The translations under genes and the position numbers were made by a program. This document shows, piece by piece, positions 63,850 through 64,000 of a DNA stretch of 64,000 bases. The stretch covers positions 124,001-188,000 of the forward strand of contig NZ_CP040695.2 in assembly GCF_005954645.2 (NCBI RefSeq), given 5' to 3'. This DNA is from Nocardioides sp. S-1144. Lineage in GTDB: Bacteria > Actinomycetota > Actinomycetes > Propionibacteriales > Nocardioidaceae. Under the pieces are notes generated by a model that saw only the letters and a program-made list of their open reading frames with translations, was not told where the DNA came from and did not search any database. Positions within the stretch are counted from its first letter, which is position 1; every line of letters starts with the position of its first letter.

Positions 63850-64000
63850 GGCACGAACCTAGTGCTCACCCCTGGGGTCACCGACGAGGTGCCGGGCACC
63901 GGTGGGCCCGCGACCGCGTGTCACCCCGCTGGGTGTTCTTCGCGTCGGCCTGGTCCGGGGGCCGCCGGACCGCCCTAGGGTCGTCCCGTGGGAGTTCGTG
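63850..64000. other. Promoter region of the glycosyltransferase and a gene leaving the window
   Basis: Divergent-type intergenic sequence. A GTG at 63988 after CCCTAGGGTCGTCCC may start a plus-strand gene (VGVR...) that continues past the edge; only four codons are seen, so nothing can be said about it. Confidence 0.3.

Overview
The window is very GC-rich, with many GTG starts, GC-rich hairpins and an actinobacterial gene repertoire: ANTAR proteins, a furA-katG pair, a MocR regulator, a phosphoketolase and MmyB-type XRE regulators. It looks like chromosome of a Nocardioides-like actinobacterium. That genus-level placement is inference; no rRNA or tRNA gene was seen to confirm it.

Layout. 0-10.9 kb is a signalling region in decay. 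It holds small LuxR-type HTH genes without receiver domains, a degenerate sigma-like gene, a hemolysin III, one intact GAF-PAS histidine kinase, a LOV-GAF-SpoIIE phosphatase interrupted by a frameshift, and several pseudogenes. 11-17.2 kb is an oxidoreductase neighbourhood (OYE, cupin and XRE regulator on one strand; MFS exporter, Zn-dehydrogenase and lipoprotein on the other). 18.2-22.3 kb holds a MocR regulator divergent from a Tm-1-like / PEP-hydrolase-like / cupin operon. 22.4-24.6 kb carries acidic mini-proteins, a hemerythrin and a secreted Ig-like protein. 25-28.4 kb is a second signalling patch (GAF-ANTAR, mini-LuxR, small membrane protein, a truncated GAF-ANTAR joined to a truncated peptidase E) whose gene order mirrors part of the first region. 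28.7-36 kb has an MFS/VOC/hydrolase operon and a two-component locus with an extra receiver-only protein. 36-38.8 kb is a third mini-LuxR locus with a sigma-like fragment. 38.9-40.9 kb is a thiol-redox cluster under a MarR regulator with a cysteine-rich tail. 41-46.8 kb holds another mini-LuxR, a TetR regulator and an envelope-stress island (DUF2382, PRC-barrel, membrane proteins, SRPBCC). 46.8-54 kb has a phosphatase/phosphoribosyltransferase pair, a glycosyltransferase/dehydrogenase operon with one frameshift, and a phosphoketolase. 54-64 kb has secreted proteins, an SDR with a divergent XRE regulator, a FUSC-like membrane protein, furA-katG and a family 2 glycosyltransferase.

How it fits together. 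Much of the window serves stress sensing: light or redox (LOV-SpoIIE), GAF sensors, RNA-binding ANTAR antiterminators, peroxide (FurA-KatG) and thiol chemistry (redoxin, AhpD-like protein, MarR). The most distinctive signal is a repeated set of about 100-residue HTH-only LuxR proteins. Two of them (10564 and 41236) share a paralogous upstream region with three hairpins whose differences mostly keep G-U pairing, and a GATGGGTG motif exactly 70 bases before each start codon. Mini-LuxR genes also recur beside sigma-like genes, and mini-LuxR, small membrane protein and ANTAR 3' end recur in the same order at 0-4.6 kb and 26.2-27.6 kb. This suggests a regulatory module that has been duplicated and is partly decaying.
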